Made by a program: the position numbers and the translations under genes. Below are positions 36,588 to 44,440 of a stretch of 64,000 bases of DNA, piece after piece. The DNA comes from Rhodoferax sp. TS-BS-61-7. GTDB taxonomy: Bacteria; Pseudomonadota; Gammaproteobacteria; Burkholderiales; Burkholderiaceae_C. The stretch spans positions 310,001-374,000 of the forward strand of contig NZ_PTQY01000003.1 in NCBI RefSeq assembly GCF_002943465.1. Reading direction: 5' to 3'. The notes below the pieces were generated by a model. It saw only the letters and a program-made list of their open reading frames with translations, was not told the DNA's origin and ran no database searches. Position 1 is the stretch's first letter. Every line of letters starts with the position of its first letter.

Positions 36588-37289
36588 ATGGCCCATTTAC
36601 TGATTGTTGAAGACGATGAATTGCTGCGCGACGGCCTGTGCGCGCAGCTGGTCCACGCGGGCCATAGTGTGAGCAGCGCCAGCGACGGCGCGCAGGCCCA
36701 AAGCCTGCTGGAGAGCACCCGCTTTGACGGTGTGGTGCTGGACCTTGGCCTGCCCGTGATTGACGGCGTGGGTGTGCTGCACTGGATCCGCCAGCGCCTC
36801 AACGCGCTGCCGGTGCTGGTGCTGACCGCCCGTGACGGCGTGGACGACCGGGTGCAAGGCCTCAACGCCGGCGCTGACGACTACCTCACCAAACCCTTCA
36901 ACATGGCCGAACTGCTAGCGCGCCTGCAGGCCATGCTGCGCCGCTCGCGCCTGCCCGCCTTTGGTGGTTCACTGGAGGTGCAAAGCAGCTCCAGCAAAAA
37001 CCTGCGCCTGGACCCGGTGCTGCCGCTGGCCTGGCTGGGCGAAGAGCCCATGGACCTGACCCAGCGCGAATGGTCCCTGCTCTCGCTCTTGGTCAACAAC
37101 ATGGGCCAGGTGGTCGGCCGCGAAGACGTGCTGGCCGTGTGGCAAACCCAGCCGCAGGACGGCGCCGCCGTAGGCTCCAACGCGCTGGAGGTGTACGTGC
37201 ATCGCCTGCGCCGCAAGCTCACCGACAGCGGCCTCAACATCCGCAACGTGCGCGGCCTGGGTTACATGCTGGAAACCGAAAGCACATGA
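36588..37289 (+). CDS. OmpR-family response regulator
   Basis: A 233-residue response regulator. The receiver domain has the acidic pair in LLIVEDDE, the phospho-acceptor Asp in VVLDLGLPVIDG near residue 51, the Thr in VLVLTARD and the Lys in DDYLTKPF. The C-terminal winged helix has LTQREWSLLSLLV and VYVHRLRRKL...IRNVRGLGYML. A slightly long linker (LEVQSSSSKNLRLDPV) is present. Its ATG overlaps none of cca; its stop overlaps the kinase ATG (ATGA), so the pair is translationally coupled. Closest in kind to TctD/QseB. Confidence 0.94.
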   Translation: MAHLLIVEDDELLRDGLCAQLVHAGHSVSSASDGAQAQSLLESTRFDGVVLDLGLPVIDGVGVLHWIRQRLNALPVLVLTARDGVDDRVQGLNAGADDYLTKPFNMAELLARLQAMLRRSRLPAFGGSLEVQSSSSKNLRLDPVLPLAWLGEEPMDLTQREWSLLSLLVNNMGQVVGREDVLAVWQTQPQDGAAVGSNALEVYVHRLRRKLTDSGLNIRNVRGLGYMLETEST

Positions 37290-38662
37290 GCGCACCCGCC
37301 CGCTTCTCGCTCAAGCGGCAGTTGCTGGTGTGGCTGCTGCTGCCGCAACTGGTGCTGTGGCTCATGGGTGGGGTGCTGGCGTTTCGGGTGGCGCTCACGT
37401 ATGCCGAAAAAACGATTGACCAGTCGCTGACCCAGTCCGTGCGCTCGCTGGCGCGCCAGGTCAAACCCATGGGTTCGGGCCTGCTGGTGGACTTTCCACG
37501 TGCCGCGCGCGACATCATTGAGCAGGACCCCGAAGACCGCGTGGCCTACATGGTGTCCTCGCCGCCCGGCAGCTTTTTGTTGGGCAACACCAAAATCCCG
37601 GGCATGACACCGGATCTGCATGTCCCCAGCAACGAGCCGCTGCTGTACGAGGTCGTGCTGGACGGCAAACCCATGCGCGTGGCGTCCATGGACCTGAGTT
37701 TTGGCGACGGCTTTACCGACCAGCGCATGCGCGTGCAAGTGGCCAAGAGCCTGGTGGTGCAGCAGCGCATCGCACGTGAGTTGGTGCGCGACGTGTTGTT
37801 CCCGCTGCTGATATTGGGCGCCGTGCTTAGCGTGCTGGTGTACGAGGGCATACGCCGCGGCTTGGCGCCGCTGGAGCGGCTGGAGGCCCAACTGGCGCAC
37901 CGAGCAACGGCTTCGCTCTCTCCCATCGAGATGACGCAGGCGCCCGAAGAAGTGCACTCGCTGGCCAATGCGCTGAACCAGCTGCTGACCACGCTGCGCC
38001 GCAGCCTGAGTCAGGAAAAACGTTTCTTGAATGATGCCGCCCACCAGCTGCGCACCCCGCTGGCCGGCCTCATCAGCCAGACAGAACTGGCCATGCAAGA
38101 AACCGAGCCCGAAGCCCTGCGCCAGCGCTTGGCCAAGGTACACACCGGCGCGCAGCGCAGCGCCCACCTGGTGCACCAGCTGTTGTCATTGGCACGCACC
38201 GAGGCCGAGGTAGTGCTGCACCCCGTGGACGTGGCCACCCTGGCACGCGAAGTGGCACGCGAGTGGACGCCGCGTGCCGTGGCTGCGGGCGTAGACCTGG
38301 GCTACGAGGGAGAAGACACGCTGATGGTGCCGGGCGACAAACTGCTGCTGCGCGAAGGCCTGAGCAACCTCATCGACAACGCCCTGCGTTACGCAGGCAA
38401 AGGTGCCAACGTGACGCTGCGCACCGAGGTGCGCGACGGCCACTGCATTCTGGAAGTAGAAGACACCGGCCCCGGTCTGTCAGCCGAACACCTGGAGCGC
38501 GTGTTTGAGCGCTTCTGGCGTGCCAGCGAATTGCCCGGCGGCTGTGGGCTGGGCCTGTCCATCGTGGCAGAGATTGCCCAACGCCACCGCGGTACTGCCA
38601 CGGCACGCACGACGTTGCCGCATGGGCTGACGATTAGTTTGCAGTTGCCGCTGCAGGGGTGA
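37286..38662 (+). CDS. Two-component sensor kinase (TctE/QseC-like)
   Basis: A 458-residue inner-membrane kinase. Two membrane spans bracket a periplasmic sensor of ~130 residues (LVWLLLPQLVLWLMGGVLAF near residue 15 and VLFPLLILGAVLSVLVYEG near 175). HAMP-like linker, H-box FLNDAAHQLRTPLAGLISQTELAM (His near 255), N-box LSNLIDNALRYAG, G1 EDTGPGLS and G2 GCGLGLSIVAEIAQRH are intact. The sensor segment resembles the 2CSK_N domain of TctE, a tricarboxylate sensor, but no tctCBA transport genes are nearby, so the signal is open. Confidence 0.92.
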   Translation: MSAPARFSLKRQLLVWLLLPQLVLWLMGGVLAFRVALTYAEKTIDQSLTQSVRSLARQVKPMGSGLLVDFPRAARDIIEQDPEDRVAYMVSSPPGSFLLGNTKIPGMTPDLHVPSNEPLLYEVVLDGKPMRVASMDLSFGDGFTDQRMRVQVAKSLVVQQRIARELVRDVLFPLLILGAVLSVLVYEGIRRGLAPLERLEAQLAHRATASLSPIEMTQAPEEVHSLANALNQLLTTLRRSLSQEKRFLNDAAHQLRTPLAGLISQTELAMQETEPEALRQRLAKVHTGAQRSAHLVHQLLSLARTEAEVVLHPVDVATLAREVAREWTPRAVAAGVDLGYEGEDTLMVPGDKLLLREGLSNLIDNALRYAGKGANVTLRTEVRDGHCILEVEDTGPGLSAEHLERVFERFWRASELPGGCGLGLSIVAEIAQRHRGTATARTTLPHGLTISLQLPLQG

Positions 38663-38780
38663 TGGTGGACTGCTTTGCGGCTCTAGCCGAAACTCCAATG
38701 ACGGGGATATTCAGGACCCAACTGAATCGTCAGAATCGGGGTTGGCAGATTGCCAGATTTCCGCTATTTCAAGGAAAAAC

Positions 38781-39149
38781 ATGAAACGTAACTTCGATTT
38801 AATTCGCAAGCTACTGTTTCTCTTCGAGGAACGAGATAGGTCCGAGGTCCTCGAACTGCCAGAGGTTGATGGCTACCTGCCGGAGATCATCGGCTATCAC
38901 TTGCGACTTCTCTATGACGCTGGCTTCCTAAGGTGTGAGTCTGTCAAGTCGTCAACCAGTGACCGAGTCATTCGCGTGCTTCCGTTCGAGCTCACTTGGG
39001 AGGGGCATGAGTTCCTTGACAAGGTTCGTTCGGAAGGGACATGGAACAAAATCAAGTCCTACTCCAAAGACAAAGGGCTTTCCCTGTCCTTCAGCATCGT
39101 CAGCGAGTTGGCGAAGCGGCTGGCGCTTAGTGCACTTGAAGGAGTCTAG
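38781..39149 (+). CDS. DUF2513 domain protein
   Basis: A 122-residue protein matching the DUF2513 family (MKRNFDLIRKLLFLFEERD; GYHLRLLYDAGFLRC; RVLPFELTWEGHEFLDKVRSEGTWNKIKS). The fold is winged-helix-like; the family is frequent in phage and mobile DNA and has no proven function. The start at 38781 has an AAGGA site 6 bp upstream. Codon use and GC are lower than in the flanking housekeeping genes, consistent with transfer. Confidence 0.88.
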   Translation: MKRNFDLIRKLLFLFEERDRSEVLELPEVDGYLPEIIGYHLRLLYDAGFLRCESVKSSTSDRVIRVLPFELTWEGHEFLDKVRSEGTWNKIKSYSKDKGLSLSFSIVSELAKRLALSALEGV

Positions 39150-39404
39150 TAGCGTGTCGCGTGCCCAGCCGCCTCAGCCATCAGTCAAGGGGCGTTAAGC
39201 CTCACTGGGCGAGCCTTCCGAAGGCACACACCGCGTAGCCGGTCGGAACAAGAGTTCCTATCAGGTTCGTGGCCCACCTTCAAAGCAAAACAGTATGTCG
39301 GTTTGAGATGATTTTCATATAAATCAATGACTTACGCGGCCCTAAATATGCCTCCGTAGCATTTGAGCTACCTGAACGCATTCGCAGCTCAGAAGGAGTT
39401 TCAA

Positions 39405-39545
39405 GTGAAAAATCAAACCTCTGTCATTGAGTCCCTAAGCGCATTAACCATAACCCTGGGCACTGACCCTTTCGCCACATTGGCGCTGATAAACGTACTC
39501 ACCATCATTGGCTTCTGCATATGGGCACTTCACAGGAAGAAGTAA
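39405..39545 (+). CDS. Small single-span membrane protein
   Basis: A 46-residue protein starting at GTG 39405, which has a good AAGGAG site 6 bp upstream. One membrane helix (FATLALINVLTIIGFCIWAL) is followed by a basic end (HRKK), giving a predicted N-out or tail-anchored topology. It lies in the low-GC patch. No family recognised. The ribosome site is the main reason to believe it. Confidence 0.5.
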   Translation: MKNQTSVIESLSALTITLGTDPFATLALINVLTIIGFCIWALHRKK

Positions 39546-39660
39546 TCGCAATCTTTGCAGACAGCGAAAATAGATAACTTGCCCACAAGTCTCTTGGTGG
39601 CGCCCAGCCCTTCTCGTCTTACACACTAGACATCGCAATCATTATTCACAACAAAACCCT

Positions 39661-40110
39661 ATGAACGAAGTCGATCTAGAGAAAACGCATCTTGCCGGGC
39701 GGGAGCGCTATGCGTACTTTCTATTGGCTGCCGCAGGAGCAGCAGTCGCCTTTGCTATTCAGAAGACCGAAAGTGCAATCCTTTCCTGGTGGATTTCTCC
39801 TGTCGCCACAGCTATTCTCTGTTGGGGGCTGAGCTTCTTCTGTGGATGCAAGGTCGTTTGGTGGTCGCAAGCCATCCTAAGCAGTGCGCTGAACATCGCG
39901 CAAGCACAGTCAGATAAAAATTTATCCGAAGACCAAAGACGCCAATCAATTTCTGACCATCGGGACGCTCTAGACCCAAAGCTTGCCAAAGCAACGCTCT
40001 ACGCAGACCTACAAATTCGACTTCTGTTCGCAGGCGGAGTGTTCTTCTGTTTGTGGCGTGTGGCAGAGATCGTAAGGGCTTCTCTTCCTTTGCAACACTC
40101 CTTCTGCTGA
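39661..40110 (+). CDS. Hypothetical membrane protein
   Basis: A 149-residue protein with a short polar N-terminus, two adjacent membrane spans (YFLLAAAGAAVAFAIQK and WWISPVATAILCWGLSFFCGCKVVWW), a polar helical middle (IAQAQSDKNLSEDQRRQSISDHRDALD) and a third span (LLFAGGVFFCLWRVAEIV). No family recognised. Codon use is low-GC like its neighbours in the patch. Confidence 0.65.
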   Translation: MNEVDLEKTHLAGRERYAYFLLAAAGAAVAFAIQKTESAILSWWISPVATAILCWGLSFFCGCKVVWWSQAILSSALNIAQAQSDKNLSEDQRRQSISDHRDALDPKLAKATLYADLQIRLLFAGGVFFCLWRVAEIVRASLPLQHSFC

Positions 40111-40168
40111 TCCAGAATTTAAGTTGTTGCATCGACCGGTTGAACCAGCCGTTTCCTGAGGAAATAAA

Positions 40169-40205
40169 AAGCGCCGGACTATCCCAAAGGGACAGTCCGG
40201 CGCTT
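40169..40205 (-). terminator. Rho-independent terminator of the sugar ABC operon
   Basis: A long stem, AAGCGCCGGACT.TCCC paired with GGGA.AGTCCGGCGCTT around AAA. Read on the minus strand it is followed by TTTTTATTTCC. It lies 20 bp after the ATPase stop at 40225. Confidence 0.92.
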
Positions 40206-40224
40206 CGGTTTTTGAGTTTCGGAT

Positions 40225-41298
40225 TTACACGTCCAAACGCACACCCGTCGCAGTGTTAAACCAGTTGGTATTCGCAGGGCTCACGCGCAAGCCCACTTGG
40301 TCGCCAGCCTTCCATTGGGCGCTGGGCGCGGTACGCACGGTTACGTCGCCAGCGGCGGTTTTGACCACCACGTAGGTGTCTGCACCGGTAGGTTCCACCA
40401 CCATCACTTCACCGCGCCAGGAGGCATCGGCCAGCAGCTCGATGTGCTCGGGGCGCACGCCCAGGGTAGCGTCGCCCTTGGCAGGAGTAGCCAAGTCCAG
40501 AGTGCTGCCGTTGAAGCTGAAGCGGCCTTGGGCGCCGGATGTTTCCACATGGCCCTTGATCAGGTTCATGGTGGGTGAGCCAATGAAGGTGGCCACATAG
40601 GTGTTGGCCGGGCGGTTGTAGATGTCGTCGGGCGTACCGATTTGCTGCAGGATGCCGTCCTTCATCACCGCAATGCGGCTGCCCAACGTCATGGCTTCGA
40701 TCTGGTCATGCGTCACATAGACGCTGGTGATGCCGCTGACCTGGTGCAGGCGCTTGATTTCGGCGCGCATTTCCACGCGCAGCTTGGCGTCCAGATTGGA
40801 GAGCGGCTCGTCAAACAAGAAGAGCTGGGGGTCACGGGCCAAAGCACGGCCCATGGCCACACGCTGGCGCTGGCCACCGGAGAGCTGCGCGGGGCGGCGG
40901 TCCAGCAGGTGCTCGATCTGCAGCATGGCGGCCACTTCAGCGATGCGCTTCTTGCGCTGCTCCAGCGGCACCTTGCGCATTTCCAGCGCGAAGCCGATGT
41001 TGTCGGCCACGCTCATGGTGGGGTAGAGCGCGTAGCTCTGGAACACCATAGCAATGTCGCGCTGCGCGGGGGCCACGCCCACCACGTTTTTGCCGGCGAT
41101 GCGCAGTTCGCCTTCGGAGGGTTCTTCCAGCCCCGCAATGATGTTGAGCAGCGTGGACTTGCCGCAGCCAGAGGGGCCGACCAGGATCAGAAACTCGCCG
41201 GGGGCGACGTCGATTTCGATTTTCTTGAGTACTTCAACGGCTTTGTCGCCCTTGCCGAAAACTTTGCGGATGCCTGCGATTTGGAGAGAAGCTGCCAT
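40225..41298 (-). CDS. ugpC: Sugar ABC importer ATPase (UgpC/MalK type)
   Basis: A 357-residue cytoplasmic ATPase of a CUT1 sugar importer. Walker A is LVGPSGCGKSTLLNIIAGLE, the Q-loop is MVFQSYALYP, the signature is LSGGQRQRVAMGRAL, Walker B is LFLFDEPLSNLDAKLR and the H-loop is YVTHDQIEAM. The C-terminal OB-fold regulatory domain of the MalK type follows (LGVRPEHIELL). Last gene of the five-gene minus-strand operon, 4 bp after the permease. It may also serve other CUT1 permeases, as MsmK-type ATPases do. Confidence 0.94.
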   Translation of the reverse strand: MAASLQIAGIRKVFGKGDKAVEVLKKIEIDVAPGEFLILVGPSGCGKSTLLNIIAGLEEPSEGELRIAGKNVVGVAPAQRDIAMVFQSYALYPTMSVADNIGFALEMRKVPLEQRKKRIAEVAAMLQIEHLLDRRPAQLSGGQRQRVAMGRALARDPQLFLFDEPLSNLDAKLRVEMRAEIKRLHQVSGITSVYVTHDQIEAMTLGSRIAVMKDGILQQIGTPDDIYNRPANTYVATFIGSPTMNLIKGHVETSGAQGRFSFNGSTLDLATPAKGDATLGVRPEHIELLADASWRGEVMVVEPTGADTYVVVKTAAGDVTVRTAPSAQWKAGDQVGLRVSPANTNWFNTATGVRLDV

Positions 41299-41302
41299 TT
41301 TT

Positions 41303-42157
41303 TTATCCTTTCACCGCGCCGGCGGTGAGACCTTTCACAAAATATTGACCTGCGAGTACATAGACCAGCATGGTGGGGAGACCGGCAATCACGGCTGCGG
41401 CCATGTCGACGTTGTAGCTTTTGACACTGCTGGAGGTGTTGGCCATGTTGTTCAGGCCCACGGTGATGGGTTTGCTGTCGGCGCCACTGAAGGCGACGCC
41501 AAACAGGAAGTCGTTCCAGATGTTGGTGAACTGCCAGATCAGGGTCACCATCAAGATCGGGGTGGACATGGGCACCACGATGCGGAAGAAGATGCGCCAA
41601 AAACCCGCACCGTCAATACGCGCCGCATTCACCAGCTCTTTGGGAATGGCGGTGTAGTAGTTGCGGAAGAACAGCGTGGTGCCGGCCAAACCTGCAATGC
41701 AGTGCACCATCACCAGACCACCGAGCGAGCTGGACAGGCCCAGGAAACCGAGCACCTGGCTCATGGGCAAGAGCACCACCTGGAAGGGCATGAACACGCC
41801 AAACAGCATGAAACCGAACAGCACTTCACTGCCCTTGAACTTCCACATGCTCAGCACGTAGCCGTTGATGGCACCCCAGGCGGTGGAGATGATCACGGCC
41901 GGCACGGCCATGATGACGGAGTTGACAAAGTAGGGCTGCAGGCCGCGGCAGTCCACCCCGGTACAGGCGGAGGACCAGGCCAGCTTCCAGGATTCGAAGT
42001 TCAGGCCATGCGGCAGGCTCAGCAGGTTGCCCGAGCGGATTTGCTCGGCGTCCTTGAAGGACGTGGCGAGCATCACGTAGAGCGGCGCCAGGAAGAAGAA
42101 GGCGGCGATCAGCAGAACGCCGTAGATCAGGATGCGGGGGAGGTTTTTGGACAACAT
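41303..42157 (-). CDS. gtsC: Sugar ABC importer permease, MalG-like
   Basis: A 284-residue inner-membrane permease. Six membrane spans start with ILIYGVLLIAAFFFLAPLYVMLATSFK. The EAA-type loop is IPKELVNAARIDGAGFWRIFFRIVVPMSTPI, the ATPase docking site. I start it at the ATG complement 42155-42157 (MLSKNLP); the longer frame reads into the upstream gene. The insertion with two cysteines (SSACTGVDCRGLQPYFVNS) in the first periplasmic loop is usual for glucose-type GtsC relatives. Confidence 0.92.
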   Translation of the reverse strand: MLSKNLPRILIYGVLLIAAFFFLAPLYVMLATSFKDAEQIRSGNLLSLPHGLNFESWKLAWSSACTGVDCRGLQPYFVNSVIMAVPAVIISTAWGAINGYVLSMWKFKGSEVLFGFMLFGVFMPFQVVLLPMSQVLGFLGLSSSLGGLVMVHCIAGLAGTTLFFRNYYTAIPKELVNAARIDGAGFWRIFFRIVVPMSTPILMVTLIWQFTNIWNDFLFGVAFSGADSKPITVGLNNMANTSSSVKSYNVDMAAAVIAGLPTMLVYVLAGQYFVKGLTAGAVKG

Positions 42158-42188
42158 AAGTTTGCGATCGTGGTGTGACGGTCGTGAA

Positions 42189-43067
42189 TTAACGGTCGTG
42201 CGGCTTGGAGCGCAATTCGCTGTACAGATAGGGCACGACGAGGGCGGCCACAAAGGCCAGCATCATGGTCGCGCTGGCGGCGCCCAGACCAATCTGGCCA
42301 CGGGTGAAGCTCATGGTGTACATGAAGGTGGCGGGCACGTCCGACGAGAAGCCCGGGCCGCCGGAGGTCAGCGCCATGACCAAGTCAAAACTCTTGATGG
42401 ACAGGTGCGACAGCACCAGCACGGTGGAGAACACCACGGGGCGCAGGATGGGCAAAATGATGCGCCAGTAGATGCGGGGGAGTGATGCGCCGTCGATCTG
42501 AGCGGCTTTGATGATGCTGTCGTCAATGCCACGCAGGCCGGCCAAGGACAAGGCCATGGCAAACCCGGCGGACTGCCAGATACCGGCAATCACCACGCAG
42601 TAGATGGCGGTATCGGACTGCACCAGCCAGTCAAAACTGAAGCTGGCCCAGCCGAGATCGTGCATGAGTTTTTCCAGCCCCAGACTGGGGTTCAAAATCC
42701 ATTTCCAGGCGGTGCCGGTCACGATGAACGAAAGCGCCATGGGGTACAGGTAAACCGTGCGCAGCACGCCTTCGAAGCGGATTTTCTGGTCCAGAAAAAT
42801 CGCCAGGCCCATGCCCAAAATCATGGAGCCACCCACGTACAACACGCTGAACAAGCCCAGGTTCTTGAGCGCCACGTACCAGCGGTCCATTTCCCACAGG
42901 CGCACGTACTGCTCCAGCCCGACAAATTCTTCGTAGTTGGGCAGCATGCGCGAGCCGGTGACGGAGAGCACGCCGTTCCAGATCATGAAGCCATAGATGA
43001 AGGCGAAGCCGAGCACAAAGCCCGGGGCGATCACCAGCTTGGGTAGGATGTTTTCAAGGGTTTTCAT
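42189..43067 (-). CDS. gtsB: Sugar ABC importer permease, MalF-like
   Basis: A 292-residue inner-membrane permease with six spans (LVIAPGFVLGFAFIYGFMIWN first). The EAA loop is DDSIIKAAQIDGASLPRIYWRIILPILRPV. It starts 5 bp downstream of the second binding-protein gene and is followed by the MalG-like permease after 31 bp. Together with the ATPase and binding proteins it forms a CUT1 importer, most like the glucose/mannose GtsABC systems of Pseudomonas. Confidence 0.92.
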   Translation of the reverse strand: MKTLENILPKLVIAPGFVLGFAFIYGFMIWNGVLSVTGSRMLPNYEEFVGLEQYVRLWEMDRWYVALKNLGLFSVLYVGGSMILGMGLAIFLDQKIRFEGVLRTVYLYPMALSFIVTGTAWKWILNPSLGLEKLMHDLGWASFSFDWLVQSDTAIYCVVIAGIWQSAGFAMALSLAGLRGIDDSIIKAAQIDGASLPRIYWRIILPILRPVVFSTVLVLSHLSIKSFDLVMALTSGGPGFSSDVPATFMYTMSFTRGQIGLGAASATMMLAFVAALVVPYLYSELRSKPHDR

Positions 43068-43072
43068 AAGCT

Positions 43073-44335
43073 TTATTTCTGTTTGGGGGCGCTTACCGCC
43101 AACAGCTTGGACAGAGTTTCGGCCACTGTCAATTTATCGTTGTTCCAGAACTCGGACACCACAGTCCGCATGGTGGCTTGCTGCGACGAGGACAGCGCCA
43201 TGCCGTGGGCCACCGAGGGCACCAGCGTACCGCTGGCAGAGGTGGCCACAAAGTCCTTGCTGGAGGTTTTGGCACATTCGTCAAACTTGTCCATGGGCAT
43301 GCCCAGGCGCACCGGGATGGAGCCCTTGCGCAGGTTGAACTTCTCCTGGAAGTCCTTGCCCATGAGCAGATAGGCCAGGTAGCCCTGGGCCTTTTGTGCT
43401 TCCCAGCCCTTGAGCTGGAACATGGCAAACGAGTCCACGTTAAAGGTGTAGGCCTTGTCGGTCCCCGGCGCGGCCGAGCAGGTGAAGTCTTTGCCAGGGG
43501 TTTGGCCGGCGGCCAAAAACTCACCTTTGGCCCAGTCGCCCATGAACTGAAAACCGGCCTTGCCGTTGATCACCATTTCAGTGGTCACGTTCCAGTCGCG
43601 CCCCAGCGACTTGTCGTCGGTGTACGCCTTGATGCGGCGAAACACTTCCAGGGATTTCTTCATTTCGTCGCTGTTCAAGGCCGCGCGGTCCAGCTTGACC
43701 AGGGCCTTGTCGTAAAACGCGGGGCCACCCACGCCCAGCACCACGGATTCAAACACCGTGAAGTCTTGCCAGTCCTGGCCACCATGGGCCACGGCCACAA
43801 AGCCGGCTGCCTTGATCTTGTCGGCAGCGGCAAAAAATTCGTCGTAGGTCTTGGGCAGTGCTGCAACGCCGGCCTTCTTCAGCACGGCCGAGTTGGCCCA
43901 CAGCCAGTTCACGCGGTGCACGTTCACGGGCACCGCCACGTAACGGCCTTTGTATTTCATCTGGTCTGCCACCACCTTGGGCAAGACCTCATCCCAGCGC
44001 TCAAACGAGGCCATCGCATCCAGGCTGGTCAGCACATTAAGTTCAGCCCACTCCTGAATCGCGGGTCCCTTGATGTTGGCCGCTGCGGGCGCATTGCCCA
44101 CCAGCACACGCTGCTTGAGCACCGCCATGGCGTTTTGTCCGCCACCACCGGTGACCGTGAAATCACGCCAAGTGTGGCCACGCTGGGCCATCATGCCCTT
44201 GAGCTCGACGACCGACTTGGCTTCGCCGCCCGACGTCCAGTAGTGGAGCACCTCCACCTCGCCAGCCCACAGGCTCGCACCAGCACACAAGGCCGCACCG
44301 GCCCACAGGCAACGCAAAGAGGATTGGAATGACAT
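43073..44335 (-). CDS. Sugar ABC importer binding protein, second paralogue
   Basis: A 420-residue periplasmic binding protein. The signal peptide MSFQSSLRCLWAGAALCAGASLWA is followed by the same opening as the neighbour (GEVEVLHYWTSGGEAKSV). Shared blocks run throughout (KGPAIQEWAE, VAVPVNVHRVNWLWANSAVLKKAGV, APGTDKAYTFNVDSFAM, KGSIPVRLGMPMDKF). Codon use is less biased than in the first paralogue. It is 105 bp downstream of paralogue one and 5 bp from the permease. A role with a different sugar or affinity is plausible. Confidence 0.9.
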   Translation of the reverse strand: MSFQSSLRCLWAGAALCAGASLWAGEVEVLHYWTSGGEAKSVVELKGMMAQRGHTWRDFTVTGGGGQNAMAVLKQRVLVGNAPAAANIKGPAIQEWAELNVLTSLDAMASFERWDEVLPKVVADQMKYKGRYVAVPVNVHRVNWLWANSAVLKKAGVAALPKTYDEFFAAADKIKAAGFVAVAHGGQDWQDFTVFESVVLGVGGPAFYDKALVKLDRAALNSDEMKKSLEVFRRIKAYTDDKSLGRDWNVTTEMVINGKAGFQFMGDWAKGEFLAAGQTPGKDFTCSAAPGTDKAYTFNVDSFAMFQLKGWEAQKAQGYLAYLLMGKDFQEKFNLRKGSIPVRLGMPMDKFDECAKTSSKDFVATSASGTLVPSVAHGMALSSSQQATMRTVVSEFWNNDKLTVAETLSKLLAVSAPKQK

Positions 44336-44440
44336 GGGGATGCAATCTTGGAGAGACGGCCAAATCTGAAACAGCCCCACCCCCGTGGAGGGATGGGGCG
44401 TCTGCTTGGCTAGACACTGGCGCTTGCGCGCCAGCACGAC

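Larger units (their letters stand above)
38663..40140 (+). other. Lower-GC patch of orphan genes, likely acquired
   Basis: Between the sensor kinase and the ABC-importer terminator the base composition falls visibly and codon use changes (many AAA, TTT, GAA, CTT). It holds three small plus-strand genes without recognised roles and long spacers (38663-38780, 39150-39404, 39546-39660) in which I see no RNA gene, integrase or flanking direct repeat. Confidence 0.6.

Noticed and set aside
38663..38780. Possible tRNA or attachment site at the left edge of the low-GC patch.
   Set aside because: No cloverleaf or direct repeat with the right edge could be found by reading.
39140..39200. Possible integron attC site after the DUF2513 gene (GTTAAGC at 39194-39200 fits GTTRRRY; GTCTAG about 57 bp upstream).
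   Set aside because: The upstream box does not fit RYYYAAC and the inner arms do not pair convincingly; no integrase or further attC was seen.
40141..40224. Large hairpin considered as an element boundary of the low-GC patch.
   Set aside because: Its position and minus-strand T-run fit a terminator for the sugar ABC operon.
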